From the NCBI GenBank assembly GCA_023665725.1, contig JAMPDH010000005.1, positions 16,716 to 67,269 of the forward strand: a DNA stretch of 50,554 nucleotides, read 5' to 3'. This DNA is from Clostridium sp. (GTDB lineage Bacteria > Bacillota_I > Bacilli_A > RF39 > UBA660). The notes beneath the pieces were generated by a model that saw only the letters and a program-made list of their open reading frames with translations, did not search any database and was not told the origin of the DNA. This document shows positions 1-10,889 of this stretch, piece by piece (position 1 is the first letter of the stretch; each line of letters begins with the position of its first letter). The translations under genes and the position numbers were made by a program.

Positions 1-298
1 GTGCTAAGCCTTCTTTAAAATCAGAAGCATTTCTATACTGACATGGAATTACTTCTTTTCCTTCTTTATCTATATAACCCCAAAGACTTTGTTTATTTTT
101 AACACGTCCTAAGCCTTCTTTAAAATCAGAAGCTTCTCTATACTTACATGGAATTACTTCTTTTCCTTCTTTATCTATATAACCATAAAGATATTGTTCA
201 TTTTTAACAAGTGCTAAATCTTCATTAAAACCACTTACTATAATATACCTTTGTTGTATATAAATTCCTGTTGAATTTTCATTACATTCTTTATCCAT
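1..298 (-). CDS. WG-repeat protein, N-terminal part (runs off window)
   Basis: Only the first 99 codons are in the window; the gene continues past base 1. The translation shows two near-identical repeats built on LWGYIDKEGKEVIPCQY followed by ASDFKEGL, the signature of WG (KWG) repeats, which are thought to form beta-propeller-like binding surfaces. There is no signal peptide, so this part looks cytoplasmic. The start is an ATG placed 6-7 bases after AAAGGAGGG, and a promoter lies just upstream at 324-352. The repeats are also near-identical at the DNA level, suggesting recent repeat expansion. No specific function can be given. Confidence 0.85.
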   Translation of the reverse strand, partial: MDKECNENSTGIYIQQRYIIVSGFNEDLALVKNEQYLYGYIDKEGKEVIPCKYREASDFKEGLGRVKNKQSLWGYIDKEGKEVIPCQYRNASDFKEGLA

Positions 299-323
299 AT
301 AAACCCTCCTTTAAATTTATTTT

Positions 324-352
324 ATTCTATACTTTTTTTATTATTATGTCAA
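324..352 (-). promoter_or_regulatory. Sigma-A promoter of the WG-repeat gene
   Basis: On the minus strand TTGACA (347-352) is followed after 17 bases by TAGAAT (324-329). It sits in the 59-bp gap between the stop of the lipoprotein gene and the WG gene start. Confidence 0.7.
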
Positions 353-357
353 TTATT

Positions 358-1245
358 TTAAATAACTCCTTTAAACTTTCCATACCAATTTTTTATCTTT
401 TCTTTAGAACTTTCATATATATCTTTTGTATCTTCTTTCATATCTTGCCATACATCACTAGATGCATTTTTAAATTTATCTTTAAATTCTTTTATCTTAT
501 TATAATTATCTTCTCCTAATTTTTCCTTTGAAAATTCCTTAATATTATCAGAACCTTTTTTTATAAGTTCTGCTGCCTTATTATAAGCTTTACTTGTAGA
601 ATCACTTATATTTTCTTTATAATCAGGAAATTTTTTCATAATTAATTCATCAATAGTAGAAGCATCTTTTAATATTACTTCTTTAGCGGTATCGCTTAAA
701 TCATCAAAAGTAATTCCCTTAATTGTTCCATCATAAAATATAAAATCTACTACTGTTATAAAAACATTTTTGCAATCTTCTTTAAATTCCATAACATTAT
801 CACTATTTATAATATTAGTAATTTGATTTTTTAATGTATCAAATTCTTCTATTACAGCTTGTTCTATATCTGATTTATCGAATGATTCTGTTGTAACAAT
901 ATTCTCATATGTTGTTTGTTCTATAATAGTAATATCTTCATTTTCTTGTCCTTCTGATATGGTAACCTCTTCTATAATTTCTGTAAATATTGTTTCTTCA
1001 GGGGTTGTTTGTTCTATCATAGTGATTTCTTTATTTTGTGATTCCTTTGGTTCTGTAATTTCTGCAATTGTTATTTTTTCTAAAGTAGTCATAGTTTCAA
1101 TTTCTGTACTAGTTGTTAAAGGAGCATCAAAATTATCTATAGTAGACTCACCATTATCTATACTCTTATTAGAGCACCCACTTAATACTATACTTCCTGT
1201 TATAAATAAACTAATAAATTTTTTGTTAATTTTAAAATTATTCAA
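358..1245 (-). CDS. Lipoprotein with Thr/Glu-rich linker, unknown function
   Basis: A 295-aa protein with a basic N-terminus, a hydrophobic segment and the lipobox VLSGC (Cys about residue 24), so it is predicted to be lipid-anchored on the outer face of the membrane. Residues about 30-130 form a low-complexity Thr/Glu/Ile-rich linker with internally similar stretches such as TIIEQTT and TMIEQTT. The C-terminal 150 residues are charged and helical and match no family I recognise. The open frame begins at a GTG inside the ribosome-binding site AAAGGTG, so the TTG at 1245 is the better start. The overall plan (lipobox, T/E linker, helical domain) resembles the lipoprotein at 15564-16430. Confidence 0.75.
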   Translation of the reverse strand: MNNFKINKKFISLFITGSIVLSGCSNKSIDNGESTIDNFDAPLTTSTEIETMTTLEKITIAEITEPKESQNKEITMIEQTTPEETIFTEIIEEVTISEGQENEDITIIEQTTYENIVTTESFDKSDIEQAVIEEFDTLKNQITNIINSDNVMEFKEDCKNVFITVVDFIFYDGTIKGITFDDLSDTAKEVILKDASTIDELIMKKFPDYKENISDSTSKAYNKAAELIKKGSDNIKEFSKEKLGEDNYNKIKEFKDKFKNASSDVWQDMKEDTKDIYESSKEKIKNWYGKFKGVI

Positions 1246-1262
1246 TTTAATCACCTTTATAT

Positions 1263-1290
1263 ATTATATTTAAAAATATTTAAAAAGCAA
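1263..1290 (-). promoter_or_regulatory. Promoter of the lipoprotein gene, abutting the rpoC terminator
   Basis: TTGCTT (1285-1290), 16-base spacer, TATAAT (1263-1268). The -35 begins immediately after the T-run of the rpoC terminator. Confidence 0.55.
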
Positions 1291-1314
1291 GAAAAAAGAC
1301 ACAATAAAGTGTCC
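1291..1314 (-). terminator. rpoBC terminator
   Basis: Minus-strand GGACAC, loop TTTATT, GTGTCT then TTTTTT. The stem begins at the last base of the rpoC stop codon. Confidence 0.8.
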
Positions 1315-4300
1315 TAATTCATTAAATCTTGCTCTAATACTTCAAGCGGTTCTTCATTTAAAATATCTACAGCTAGATCATAGTTAGCATCTCTATATTC
1401 TCTCGCACCTGTTCCAGCAGGGATTAATTTACCTATAATAACATTTTCTTTTAATCCGTTTAATTCATCTACTTTACCATGTATAGCAGCATCAGTTAAT
1501 ATTCTAGTAGTTTCTTGGAATGATGCAGCAGATAAGAATGAATCCGTTTCAAGGGATGCTTTCGTAATACCAAGTAATACTGGTCTTCCTGTTGCAGGGC
1601 GTTTGCCTTCAATAATAAGGTTTTTATTAATATCTGCAAAGTGATTTATATTTACTAGTGTACCTGGTAAGAACATTGTATCTCCACTGTTTATAATTTT
1701 AATTTTTGAAATCATACGTTTTGCAATAATTTCAACGTGTTTATCAGAAATATCAACACCTTGTAATCCATAAACTTTTTGAATTTCAAGCAATATATAT
1801 TGTTGAACTGTAATTGGATCTGTAACGACTAACAATTCCTTAGGACTAACTGCACCAAATGTAAGCCTTTGTCCAGCAACAACTTCACTATTTAGCTCAA
1901 CTGCAAGTTTTGCACCATAGTTAGTAGTATGTTCCCTACTTTCTGCATCATTTGAAACAGTTATTACAAACTTACCATTATCTTCTTCAATCTTAGTAAC
2001 TTTACCAACTATTTCAGAAATAGTAGCCTTTCCTTTTGGATTACGAGCTTCAAATAATTCTTGTACACGAGGTAAACCTTGAGTAATATCATCTCCAGCA
2101 ACTCCACCTGTATTAAATGTACGCATAGTAAGCTGTGTTCCTGGTTCTCCAATTGATTGCGCTGCCATGATACCCACAGCTTCACCTATTTCTACAATTG
2201 ATCCAGTTGCTAAATTACGACCATAACATTTTTTACATACACCATGTTCTGTCTTACAAGTTAAAACTGTTCTTATTGGTACTTTAGTAATTCCTGCAGA
2301 AATAATTTTATCAGCTACTTGTTCTGTTATATAAGTATCTCTATCATACATAACTTCTTTAGTTTCTGGATTTATTATCTTTTTATTAGTATAACGACCT
2401 AAAATACGGTTATAAAGTGATTCTATTACAGTGCCATCTTTATCATTAATAAATGCTTCAACTGTTACTCCTTGTTCAGTACCACAGTCTTCTTCCTTAA
2501 CAATTATATCTTGTGAAACATCTACAAGTCTTCTTGTTAAATATCCAGCATCTGCAGTTTTTAAAGCTGTATCAACAGCACCTTTACGGGCACCATGTGT
2601 TGATAAGAAGAATTCAGATATTGAAACGCCTTCACTAAATGATGACTTAACAGGTATTTCTACATATCCACCACTTGGTTTCGAGAATAATCCACGCATA
2701 CCAACAAGTTGTGTGTGTGAACTAATATCACCACGTGCTTTACTCATCATCATAATCGAAATAGGATTGTCACTATCATTTTTTACCATAGTTTCAAGTT
2801 CATCTTGTATTTGCTTTTTAGCGTCGTTCCAAACATCTACAACCTTATCATATCTTTCACTATCTGTAATTAAACCACGTTTAAATTGTTTATTAATACT
2901 ATCTACCTTATCTTGGCTTTCCTTTAAAACCTGAGGTTTAATTTTACTTTCTTTTATATCACTTATTGCGATACTAATACCAGATAATGTTGAATACTTA
3001 AATCCTAAATCCTTTAATTTATCAAGCATTACTGAAGTTTCAGTAGTTTGATATCTTTTATAAATTTGTGCAATTAATTTACCTAAAGTGCCTTTATTAA
3101 ATGCATTAACTAAAGGCATTTCTTTAATTTTTTCAGGAATATTTTCGCCTCTATTTATAAAATATTTATTAGGTGTTATTCCCTCTATATTTTCAACACT
3201 GCCATCATTTATATATTGGAATGTATCCGGAAAAATTTCATTAAATAATAATTTTCCAACAGTTGTAACAAGGTATTTATCTTGATATTCATCTGGAAAA
3301 AGTTTATGTTTAAAAGAATTAACAGGAATAGCTATACGGGTATGTAAAGTTATTTCTCTTCTTTCATAAGACATTATAGCTTCAGAGTCATTTTTAAAAA
3401 CTCTTCCTTCTCCCTCTAAACCACTTTTTTCCATTGTTATATAATAGTTACCTAATACCATATCCTGAGAAGGAGTAACTATTGGTTTTCCATCTTTTGG
3501 AGATAGTATGTTATTAGCGCCCAACATAAGAATTCTAGCCTCTGCTTGTGCTTCATCACTAATTGGTACATGGACTGCCATCTGATCTCCATCAAAATCT
3601 GCATTAAATGCTGCACAAACAAGTGGGTGTAATCTTATAGCACGTCCACCTATTAATTTAGGTTCAAATGCTTGAATACCTAATCTATGAAGTGTTGGTG
3701 CACGGTTAAGCATTACAGGATGTTCTTTTATTTTTTCTTCAACAATATCCCATACACGAGGGTCTTGATTTTCTATCATTTTTTTAGCAGCTTTTATATT
3801 ACCTGCAATTTCTTTACTAACTAAGCCATTTATAACATGTGGTTTAAATAATTCCAATGCCATTTCTTTTGGGATACCACATTCATACATTTTTAAACTT
3901 GGTCCTACAACTATAACTGAACGTGCAGAATAGTCAACACGCTTACCAAGTAAGTTTTGACGGAAACGACCTTGCTTTCCTTTTAACATACTTGATAATG
4001 ACTTCAATGGTCTATTACCTGCGCCTGTTACATTTCTACCACGTCTTCCATTGTCAAATAATGCATCAACAGCTTCTTGTAGCATACGTTTTTCATTTTG
4101 AATTATTATAGATGGTGCACCTAATTCCATTAATTTTTTTAAGCGATTATTACGATTTATTACACGTCTATATAAATCATTTAAGTCACTTGTTGCAAAT
4201 CTACCACCATCAAGTTGTATCATTGGTCTAAGTTCTGGAGGTATAACTGGTAGTGCGTTTAAAATCATCCATTCTGGTCTATTTCCGGATTGTTTAAATG

Positions 4301-4949
4301 CATCTAACACATCTAAACGCTTAATTAATCTAACTCTCTTTTGACTAGAAGGATCTTTAATTTCTTCTATTTCTGATTTAATTGTTTCAATTTCTTTATC
4401 TAAATCCACTTCTTTTAGAAGTTCCTGAATAGCTTCAGCACCCATACCTACTCTAAATGTATTACCATATTTTTCATAATAAACTCTATATTCTTTATCA
4501 CTTATAGTTTGCTTCTTTTCTAACGTTGTACTACCTGGATCTAATACTACATATGAAACAAAATATAAAACTTCCTCTAAGTCTCTTGGAGACATATCAA
4601 GTACAAGTCCCATACGTGATGGAACTCCTTTAAAGAACCAAATATGACTACAAGGAGTAGCAAGTTCTATATGACCCATTCTTTCTCTACGAACCTTGCT
4701 TCTTGTTACTTCTACTCCGCATCTATCACATACGATATTTTTATATCTTACTCTTTTATATTTTCCACAGGAACACTCAAAATCTTTCGTTGGACCAAAT
4801 ATTTTTTCACAGAAAAGTCCATCTCTCTCAGGTTTTAAAGTACGATAGTTTATCGTTTCTGCCTTTTTAACTTCTCCATATGACCACGCACGAATTTTTT
4901 CAGGTGAGGCTATTGCTATTTTTAATCCTTGAAATTGATTAACATCCAT
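1314..4949 (-). CDS. rpoC: DNA-directed RNA polymerase subunit beta'
   Basis: The 1211-aa beta' subunit forms the catalytic cleft of RNA polymerase with RpoB. The N-terminal zinc-binding cysteines are visible (C59, C61, C74, C77), the catalytic Mg motif is [12 protein letters not shown] at about residue 450, and a second cysteine cluster [11 protein letters not shown] lies near residues 860-880. Length matches compact Firmicute/Mollicute RpoC. The ATG shares one base with the rpoB stop (TAATG), so the two are translationally coupled. A terminator starts at the final base of the stop codon. The gene is complete and nothing suggests damage. Confidence 0.99.
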   Translation of the reverse strand: MDVNQFQGLKIAIASPEKIRAWSYGEVKKAETINYRTLKPERDGLFCEKIFGPTKDFECSCGKYKRVRYKNIVCDRCGVEVTRSKVRRERMGHIELATPCSHIWFFKGVPSRMGLVLDMSPRDLEEVLYFVSYVVLDPGSTTLEKKQTISDKEYRVYYEKYGNTFRVGMGAEAIQELLKEVDLDKEIETIKSEIEEIKDPSSQKRVRLIKRLDVLDAFKQSGNRPEWMILNALPVIPPELRPMIQLDGGRFATSDLNDLYRRVINRNNRLKKLMELGAPSIIIQNEKRMLQEAVDALFDNGRRGRNVTGAGNRPLKSLSSMLKGKQGRFRQNLLGKRVDYSARSVIVVGPSLKMYECGIPKEMALELFKPHVINGLVSKEIAGNIKAAKKMIENQDPRVWDIVEEKIKEHPVMLNRAPTLHRLGIQAFEPKLIGGRAIRLHPLVCAAFNADFDGDQMAVHVPISDEAQAEARILMLGANNILSPKDGKPIVTPSQDMVLGNYYITMEKSGLEGEGRVFKNDSEAIMSYERREITLHTRIAIPVNSFKHKLFPDEYQDKYLVTTVGKLLFNEIFPDTFQYINDGSVENIEGITPNKYFINRGENIPEKIKEMPLVNAFNKGTLGKLIAQIYKRYQTTETSVMLDKLKDLGFKYSTLSGISIAISDIKESKIKPQVLKESQDKVDSINKQFKRGLITDSERYDKVVDVWNDAKKQIQDELETMVKNDSDNPISIMMMSKARGDISSHTQLVGMRGLFSKPSGGYVEIPVKSSFSEGVSISEFFLSTHGARKGAVDTALKTADAGYLTRRLVDVSQDIIVKEEDCGTEQGVTVEAFINDKDGTVIESLYNRILGRYTNKKIINPETKEVMYDRDTYITEQVADKIISAGITKVPIRTVLTCKTEHGVCKKCYGRNLATGSIVEIGEAVGIMAAQSIGEPGTQLTMRTFNTGGVAGDDITQGLPRVQELFEARNPKGKATISEIVGKVTKIEEDNGKFVITVSNDAESREHTTNYGAKLAVELNSEVVAGQRLTFGAVSPKELLVVTDPITVQQYILLEIQKVYGLQGVDISDKHVEIIAKRMISKIKIINSGDTMFLPGTLVNINHFADINKNLIIEGKRPATGRPVLLGITKASLETDSFLSAASFQETTRILTDAAIHGKVDELNGLKENVIIGKLIPAGTGAREYRDANYDLAVDILNEEPLEVLEQDLMN

Positions 4950-7900
4950 TATTCCTCTTCCCCTTCCATCATTTTTTCAAAACCTTTTTCTATTTCTTCA
5001 TCGATTTCTTCTTCAGATTCTTCATAGAAATCTGAATTCTCATAATCATCATTTGGGTCTTCATCTGGTAATTCTGGTTCCTTATCCTCAAAACCATTTT
5101 CAACTATGTCTACTTCTTCACCAGTTAAATAACTATCTTGCTCGCTTTCTTCTAAATCATTTAGTTCAACATAATTTCCATCTTGATTTAATACTGTAAT
5201 ATCAAGACCTAAGGCTTGAAATTCTTTTATAAGTACCCTAAATGATTCAGGTATACCAGGTTTAGGAATTGGAGTTCCTTTTACAAGTGACTCATATACT
5301 TTAACACGACCTACTACATCATCTGATTTAGTAGTTATCATTTCTTGTAATACATGAGCAGCACCATATGCATATAATGCCCAAACTTCCATTTCTCCAA
5401 ATCTTTGACCACCAAATTGAGCCTTACCTCCAAGTGGTTGTTGTGTTACTAAAGAGTATGGTCCTGTTGAACGAGCATGTAATTTATCATCAACCATATG
5501 GTGAAGCTTAATCATATACATAACTCCTACACTTATTCTATTATCAAATGGTTCTCCTGTTCTACCATCATAAAGAACCGTTTTTCCATCTTCATCAAGT
5601 CCTGCTTCTTTTAATGCATCTATAATTTCTTCACGATTTGCTCCATCAAATACTGGTGTTGCTACATAAATACCAAGATTTTTTGCAGCAATTCCTAAAT
5701 GCATTTCAAGAATTTGACCTATATTCATACGTGATGGAACTCCAAGTGGATTAAGAAGTATATCAACTGGTGTACCATCTGCCATATATGGCATATCTTC
5801 TTCTGGAAGTATAAGTGAAATAACTCCTTTGTTTCCATGACGTCCAGCCATTTTATCTCCAACACTTATTTTACGTTTCTGAGCTATATATACACGAACA
5901 ATTTTTGAAACACCTGCTGGAAGTTCATCAGTATCTTCTTTAGTAAATATTTTTACATCATGAACTATACCTTCTCCTCCATGAGGCACACGTAAAGATG
6001 TATCTCTTACTTCACGCGTTTTTTCACCAAATATTGCATGTAATAACTTTTCTTCAGAAGTAAGTTCAGCCATACCTTTTGGTGTTACTTTTCCAACTAG
6101 TATATCATCATCTTTTACTTCTGTTCCTATGATTACAATACCATTTTCATCTAAGTTTTTACGAGCGTCTTCTCCAATATTTGGAATATCTCTAGTAAAT
6201 TCCTCTGGTCCTAGTTTTGTATCTCTACATTCTATTTGATAATCTTCTATGTGTATAGATGTATAAACATCATCTTTTACAAGTCTTTCGTTTAATATTA
6301 CTGCATCCTCATAGTTATATCCATTATAGTTCATGAAAGCAACTGTGACATTACGTCCAAGTGCCATTTCACCCATTTCTGTACTAGGTCCATCTGCAAT
6401 AACCATTCCTCTTGTTACTTTATCACCTAATTTTACAATTGGTACTTGGTGATAACAAGTTCCAGCATTACTACGTTCAAAACCGTTTAAGTAATAAGTA
6501 TCTTTAGCTCCTATAGTTTTAACTACTATTTTTCTGGCATCCACATACTCTACTACTCCATCAGCAGATGCTATTACAACAGCGCCTGAATCACGTGCTG
6601 CAATTGCTTCTACACCTGTACCCACTATTGGAGCTTCTGGTTTTAAAAGTGGAATAGCTTGACGTTGCATGTTAGCTCCCATCAAAGCTCTTTTTCCATC
6701 ATCATGTTCAAGGAAAGGAATTCCTTGAGTTGTAATTGATACAACTTGTTGAGGTGACACATCTATATAATCTATTTTTTCTTTTTCAATTATTATATTT
6801 TCACCACGGTAACGAGCTGGTACCCTATCTTCTAATAATAAATTATCTTTGTCTACTTTTACTGTTGCTTGTGAAATATAATGTTCTAATTCCTCATCTG
6901 CTGTCATATAAACTATTTCATCTGTGATTTTACAATCCTTAACTTTACAATAAGGTGTCATTATAAAACCATAGTCATCAACTCTTGCATAACTAGCTAA
7001 AGAAGTTATAAGACCTATATTTGGTCCTTCTGGAGACTCAATTGGACAAATTCTTCCATAGTGAGATGGATTAACATCACGCACTTCCATTCCAGCTCTA
7101 TCACGTGAAAGTCCTCCAGGTCCAAGACTAGATAAACGTCTTTTATTTGTTAACTCGGCAACTGGATTTGTTTGATCCATAAATTGTGATAACTGACTGC
7201 TACCAAAAAACTCTTTCATAGCAGCAGTAAGTGGCCTAATATTTATAAGTGATTTAGGAGTTACATCTTCTATTTCTTGTGTTGACATTCTATCTCTAAT
7301 AACTCTTTCAATACGACTTACACCAATTCTAAATTGATTTTGTAATAGTTCTCCAACTTGTCTAACACGACGATTGGATAAATTATCTATTTCATCAAAG
7401 TTTCCAATACCATCTAGTAAATTTAAATAGTAAGAAATAGAAGCATATATATCTGATATTGTTAAACGTTTTTCTGTAATAGTTTGATCATTTCCTATTA
7501 CATTTATTATATTATTAGGATTTACTTTAGAATAAACTTTTATTATTTGCACTTTATTATAAGAATCTAATTCTTCATTAATTTGTACTTGAGTTAAACC
7601 ATATCCATTGCTAAATATTTCTTTTAATTGTTCTAAAACTTCCCTAGTAATTAAAGTATCCTTCTTTATTATTACTTCTTTTCCTATTTTTATATCTTCA
7701 GCTAAAACACAATTAAGTAGTCTATCTGTTATATTTAGTTTTCTATTAAATTTATAACGCCCAACTTTAGCAAGATCATATCTAAATGCATCAAAAAATC
7801 TAGAAATAAGTTGATTTTTAGCACTATCCAAAGTAGATGGTTCCCCAGGTCTTAATTTAGAATGTATATCAATTAATGCTTCATCTGTGTTTTTATTAGG

Positions 7901-8575
7901 ATCCTTAGCAATTGTTTTATTAATATACTCATTTTCTCCGAATAATCCAATTATATCATCGTCACTTGATAAGCCTAATGCTCTAAGTAAGGTAGTAATA
8001 GTTACTTTTCTAGTTCTATCAATTCTAACATACAATATATCCCTAGCATCAGTTTCATATTCAAGCCATGTTCCACGCGTTGGAATAATTTGAGATGTTA
8101 TTATTAATTTGCCATTTTTCTTATCTATTTCTTTTCCAAAATAAACACTTGGTGAACGAACTAATTGTGAAACTATAACACGTTCTGCTCCATTAATTAC
8201 AAATGTTCCACTATCAGTCATTATAGGCATGTCCCCTAAAAATATATCCTGTTCTTTTACCTCACCAGTTTCCTGATTAAAAAGTCTTGCAATAACTTTT
8301 AAAGGCGAAGCAAAAGTAGCATACCTTTCCTTACACTCTTTTATTGTATATCTTGGTGCGTCAAAAGTATACTCTCCAAATTCTAATGATAAATTTCCTG
8401 TAAAACTTTCCACAGGAAAAATATCTTCAAATACTTCTTTTATTCCATCTGTTATAAACCAGTCATAAGATTTTTTTTGAATTTCTAATAAATTACCTAA
8501 TTCTATTGCATTTTTAGTTTTTGCATACGTACGTCTTTCTCGGTGATCTCCAATTTTTTTTACTCTATAAGCCAC
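4949..8575 (-). CDS. rpoB: DNA-directed RNA polymerase subunit beta
   Basis: The beta subunit, about 1208 aa. The rifampicin-pocket segment [20 protein letters not shown] is intact apart from Asn (codon at 7145-7147) where E. coli numbering has His526. Downstream lie the conserved [11 protein letters not shown] and the C-terminal [18 protein letters not shown]. The last about 55 residues are an unusually acidic, Asp/Glu-rich tail (ending MMEGEEE). The frame opens at a GTG inside the ribosome-binding site (ATAGGGGTG); the next GTG at 8575, giving (M)[14 protein letters not shown], has proper spacing and matches the family start. It has its own promoter and ends coupled to rpoC. Confidence 0.99.
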   Translation of the reverse strand: MAYRVKKIGDHRERRTYAKTKNAIELGNLLEIQKKSYDWFITDGIKEVFEDIFPVESFTGNLSLEFGEYTFDAPRYTIKECKERYATFASPLKVIARLFNQETGEVKEQDIFLGDMPIMTDSGTFVINGAERVIVSQLVRSPSVYFGKEIDKKNGKLIITSQIIPTRGTWLEYETDARDILYVRIDRTRKVTITTLLRALGLSSDDDIIGLFGENEYINKTIAKDPNKNTDEALIDIHSKLRPGEPSTLDSAKNQLISRFFDAFRYDLAKVGRYKFNRKLNITDRLLNCVLAEDIKIGKEVIIKKDTLITREVLEQLKEIFSNGYGLTQVQINEELDSYNKVQIIKVYSKVNPNNIINVIGNDQTITEKRLTISDIYASISYYLNLLDGIGNFDEIDNLSNRRVRQVGELLQNQFRIGVSRIERVIRDRMSTQEIEDVTPKSLINIRPLTAAMKEFFGSSQLSQFMDQTNPVAELTNKRRLSSLGPGGLSRDRAGMEVRDVNPSHYGRICPIESPEGPNIGLITSLASYARVDDYGFIMTPYCKVKDCKITDEIVYMTADEELEHYISQATVKVDKDNLLLEDRVPARYRGENIIIEKEKIDYIDVSPQQVVSITTQGIPFLEHDDGKRALMGANMQRQAIPLLKPEAPIVGTGVEAIAARDSGAVVIASADGVVEYVDARKIVVKTIGAKDTYYLNGFERSNAGTCYHQVPIVKLGDKVTRGMVIADGPSTEMGEMALGRNVTVAFMNYNGYNYEDAVILNERLVKDDVYTSIHIEDYQIECRDTKLGPEEFTRDIPNIGEDARKNLDENGIVIIGTEVKDDDILVGKVTPKGMAELTSEEKLLHAIFGEKTREVRDTSLRVPHGGEGIVHDVKIFTKEDTDELPAGVSKIVRVYIAQKRKISVGDKMAGRHGNKGVISLILPEEDMPYMADGTPVDILLNPLGVPSRMNIGQILEMHLGIAAKNLGIYVATPVFDGANREEIIDALKEAGLDEDGKTVLYDGRTGEPFDNRISVGVMYMIKLHHMVDDKLHARSTGPYSLVTQQPLGGKAQFGGQRFGEMEVWALYAYGAAHVLQEMITTKSDDVVGRVKVYESLVKGTPIPKPGIPESFRVLIKEFQALGLDITVLNQDGNYVELNDLEESEQDSYLTGEEVDIVENGFEDKEPELPDEDPNDDYENSDFYEESEEEIDEEIEKGFEKMMEGEEE

Positions 8576-8604
8576 TAATTTCACCCCTATAAACTATGAT
8601 AATA

Positions 8605-8640
8605 TTTAATGCATATACTGACTTAAAGTATATGCCACCA
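8605..8640 (-). promoter_or_regulatory. Hairpin in the rpoB 5' leader
   Basis: The leader contains the inverted repeat GCATATACT ... AGTATATGC (9-bp arms, 7-base loop, about 8612-8636) between the rpoB promoter and the ribosome-binding site. No T-run follows, so it is not a plain terminator. It may stabilise or regulate the rpoBC message; this is inference. Confidence 0.45.
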
Positions 8641-8647
8641 ATTTATA

Positions 8648-8676
8648 ATTATACCAAACATTAAACAACCTGTCAA
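8648..8676 (-). promoter_or_regulatory. Consensus promoter of rpoBC
   Basis: TTGACA (8671-8676), 17-base spacer, TATAAT (8648-8653): an exact consensus sigma-A promoter placed between the 73-aa ORF and rpoB. Confidence 0.85.
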
Positions 8677-8769
8677 CGATAAATATGTCGATTTTTAGTA
8701 TATTTAATATTAATATTTATTTTATAATAAATCTAGATTTATTATTTATTGTTACTTAAAAATATATAT

Positions 8770-8991
8770 TTACTTTTCATTTGATAAACATTGTCTTATT
8801 AAGTTTAACTTTTTAATTTTTTTATTAAGCTTTTCATAACATTTATATATATAATCCGGTGAGTAGTAAGCATATTCCTCATAATTTTCTGTTTCCTTTT
8901 GAATAGAATATATATTTTGCATTAATCTAGCAATTTTTTTCTCTTCGATATTTATAATACCCCATTTTATTTTCAGACTCAAACAATTCAT
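8770..8991 (-). CDS. Small hypothetical protein between rplL and rpoB
   Basis: A 73-aa basic, Lys/Ile/Tyr-rich ORF that I do not recognise. It starts at ATG with AGGTGAT five bases upstream, which supports translation. It lies downstream of the rplL terminator hairpin and upstream of the rpoB promoter. In many Firmicutes a methyltransferase gene occupies this position; this ORF shows no methyltransferase motif. It could be a real lineage-specific small protein or a chance frame in AT-rich DNA. The SD and the nearly full use of the gap favour a gene. Confidence 0.5.
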   Translation of the reverse strand: MNCLSLKIKWGIINIEEKKIARLMQNIYSIQKETENYEEYAYYSPDYIYKCYEKLNKKIKKLNLIRQCLSNEK

Positions 8992-9029
8992 TTTATATCA
9001 CCTTGCACTATAAGTTTTAAATGGTTAAA

Positions 9030-9056
9030 GCCCATACTAAAACTTAGTATAGGCCC
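9030..9056 (-). terminator. Terminator-like hairpin after rplL
   Basis: Minus-strand GCCTATACTAA, loop GTT, TTAGTATGGGC (11-bp stem, one wobble) followed by only TTT. It is probably a partial terminator or processing site. Confidence 0.55.
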
Positions 9057-9070
9057 TTTAAAATATTTAA

Positions 9071-9451
9071 TTATTTTAATTCAATAGAAGCTCCAGCTTC
9101 TTCAAATTTAGCTTTAAGTTCGTTTGCTTCTTCAGTTGAAACATTTTCTTTAACTACTCCACCATTGTCAGCAATATCTTTTGATTCTTTTAATCCTAAA
9201 CCTGTTAAATCACGAATCAATTTAATAACCGCTATCTTATTTGCTCCAGCGTTTGCTAAAACAATATTAACAGTACTTGGACCAGCTTCTTCAGTTGAAG
9301 CTTGAGCAGGTGCTGCTACAGCTACTGCACTTGGATCAACTCCAAATTCCTCCTTAAACGCATCTAACAAATCTTTAACTTCTAAGATTGTCATTCCTTT
9401 TACTATATCAATTACTGTTTTAATTTTTTCTTCTGTACTTAATTTTTCCAT
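9071..9451 (-). CDS. rplL: 50S ribosomal protein L7/L12
   Basis: A 126-aa acidic stalk protein that recruits translation GTPases to the ribosome. The N-terminal dimerisation helices (MEKLSTEEKIKTVIDIVKGM), an Ala/Pro/Glu hinge (about residues 42-56) and the C-terminal domain containing LIRDLTGLGLKESKDI are all present. The start is an ATG after a strong AAGGAGG. It follows rplJ by 18 bases in the rplJL unit, which starts at a consensus promoter and an L10 leader. Length is normal. Confidence 0.98.
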   Translation of the reverse strand: MEKLSTEEKIKTVIDIVKGMTILEVKDLLDAFKEEFGVDPSAVAVAAPAQASTEEAGPSTVNIVLANAGANKIAVIKLIRDLTGLGLKESKDIADNGGVVKENVSTEEANELKAKFEEAGASIELK

Positions 9452-9469
9452 TTTACTTTCCTCCTTATT

Positions 9470-9958
9470 TTAATTTTCTAAATTTTGACTATGCAAATCT
9501 AAACAAATTGCAAGTTTCTTTACATTTTCCATTAAACCTGCTGCAATCATTGTAAGTAATGTATCTCTTGATGGTATTGACGCAAGTTTATTAAGCATAT
9601 CTATATCAGCAATATTGCCATCTACTATTCCAGCTTTTAATTGTAATGCAGGATGTTTTTTTGCAAAATCGCTTAATACCTTTATAGATGTTATTGTATC
9701 ATTACCGAAAGCTATTGCTCTAGGTCCTTCTAAAAAACCTAAATCTATTTTTAAAGAATCTAACGCTCTCATTGTAAGTGTATTTTTATATACCTTAAAA
9801 TCAGATTCACTTTCACGTAATTTTTTTCTTAACTCATCTGTTTCTTTAACAGTTAAGCCTTGATATTCAAAAAATACAACACTTGAAGAGTTTTTAATCT
9901 TATCACTAATCTCATCAATAATAGTTTGCTTTTTTTCAAGAATTTTCACGTTTGCCAC
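9470..9958 (-). CDS. rplJ: 50S ribosomal protein L10
   Basis: L10 anchors the L7/L12 dimers on the ribosome. About 162 aa with the typical N-terminal KILEKKQTIIDEISDKIKNS and the core VFFEYQGLTVKETDELRKKL; the C-terminal helix that binds L12 is present. The frame opens at a GTG inside the ribosome-binding site GAGGAGGTGG; the next in-frame GTG at 9958, giving (M)ANVKILEKK, is correctly spaced and is the likely start. It is preceded by an L10-binding leader and co-transcribed with rplL. Confidence 0.97.
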   Translation of the reverse strand: MANVKILEKKQTIIDEISDKIKNSSSVVFFEYQGLTVKETDELRKKLRESESDFKVYKNTLTMRALDSLKIDLGFLEGPRAIAFGNDTITSIKVLSDFAKKHPALQLKAGIVDGNIADIDMLNKLASIPSRDTLLTMIAAGLMENVKKLAICLDLHSQNLEN

Positions 9959-9984
9959 TACTTCCACCTCCTCTTTTGTTTTAC

Positions 9985-10090
9985 ATTATAAAAGGTCTTA
10001 CGTAAACATAAGGCCTATTAAAATTTTAGTAAGCCTCGGTAGGAAATATTAAGCAAATAATTTGCTCCTACTGTCTACGGTATAACTTCA
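9985..10090 (-). promoter_or_regulatory. Ribosomal protein L10 leader
   Basis: The rplJ 5'UTR carries the hallmarks of the L10 leader family: CGTAGACAGTAGGAGC, a second arm TTTCCTACCGAGG, then a stem AGGCCTTATG ... CGTAAGACCT (9993-10016) just before the rplJ ribosome-binding site. L10, or L10-(L12)4, is known to bind such leaders and repress its own operon. Confidence 0.8.
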
Positions 10091-10100
10091 AAACGTATTA

Positions 10101-10129
10101 ATTATAACATTTTATAAATTAATTGTCAA
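10101..10129 (-). promoter_or_regulatory. Promoter of rplJL inside the 3' end of rplA
   Basis: TTGACA (10124-10129), 17-base spacer, TATAAT (10101-10106), full consensus. The -35 lies in the last codons of rplA, so the L10 leader transcript starts just after that gene. Confidence 0.85.
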
Positions 10130-10814
10130 AACTAGTAACATCAACTTTAATTCCTGGACCCATCGTAGACGAAATTGATATTCCCTTTACATATGTTCCT
10201 TTAACTGTAGCAGGTTTTGATTTAATTATTAATGATACAAATGATTTAATATTTTCTATTAACGCATTTTCATCAAAACTTACCTTTCCAACTAGCGTAT
10301 GTATAATTCCATATGAATCTGTACGATACTCTATACGACCTTTTTTTACATCTAAAACAGCTTTCTTAGTATCAACTGTAACTGTCCCTGTTTTAGGGTT
10401 TGGCATTAATCCTTTTGGTCCTAAAATTTTACCAATTTTACCAAGTGAAGGCATCATATCTGGAGTTGCTATCATGACATCAAAATCAAACCAATTTTCT
10501 TTTTCTATTTTTTCTATTAAATCAATATCTCCAACATAGTCTGCTCCTGCTTCTTTAGCATTTGTAGCATTCTCGCCACGAGCTAAAACTAGGACTTTTT
10601 TAGTTTTACCTGTACCATTAGGTAAAACAACAGCTCCTCTTAGTTGTTGATCGGCTTTTTTAGTATCTAAGTTTAATCTAATAGACACTTCAACTGAAGC
10701 ATCAAACTTTGTAATTGATGTTTCTTTTACAAGTTTTACAGCTTCTTCTAATGTATAAGCTTTTTGTTTTTCAATTTTTTTACTTGCTTCTACATACTTT
10801 TTACTTCTTTTCAT
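10119..10814 (-). CDS. rplA: 50S ribosomal protein L1
   Basis: A 231-aa protein of normal length that binds the mobile L1 stalk of 23S rRNA. Recognisable blocks are [20 protein letters not shown] near the N-terminus and [16 protein letters not shown] at about residues 127-142. The ATG follows AAGGAGGTAAAT. It is downstream of rplK. In many bacteria L1 represses the rplKA message, and sequences resembling its rRNA target occur before both genes here (see 10829 and 11345). The rplJL promoter overlaps its 3' end. Confidence 0.98.
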   Translation of the reverse strand: MKRSKKYVEASKKIEKQKAYTLEEAVKLVKETSITKFDASVEVSIRLNLDTKKADQQLRGAVVLPNGTGKTKKVLVLARGENATNAKEAGADYVGDIDLIEKIEKENWFDFDVMIATPDMMPSLGKIGKILGPKGLMPNPKTGTVTVDTKKAVLDVKKGRIEYRTDSYGIIHTLVGKVSFDENALIENIKSFVSLIIKSKPATVKGTYVKGISISSTMGPGIKVDVTSFDN

Positions 10815-10828
10815 ATTTACCTCCTTAT

Positions 10829-10876
10829 GTGGTTTAACACTTCTTTTTTAAGCGTATAACGGAGTTTCCCTCCCAC
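10829..10876 (-). promoter_or_regulatory. Candidate L1-binding site before rplA
   Basis: Minus strand has AAAGTGGGAGGGAAACTCC followed about 25 bases later by TTAAACCAC. GUGGGAG paired with ACCAC resembles the L1 site in 23S rRNA helices 76-78. The same pair precedes rplK. Inference from motif similarity. Confidence 0.45.
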
Positions 10877-10889
10877 TTTTAGGATTTCC

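Noticed and set aside
1-200. Near-identical 90-bp repeats as a tandem DNA repeat element
   Set aside because: They encode consecutive WG repeats in frame, so the repetition is protein-coding.
8700-8769. AATAAATCTAGATTTATT palindrome as a terminator
   Set aside because: No following T-run and the base composition makes such palindromes likely by chance; left unannotated.
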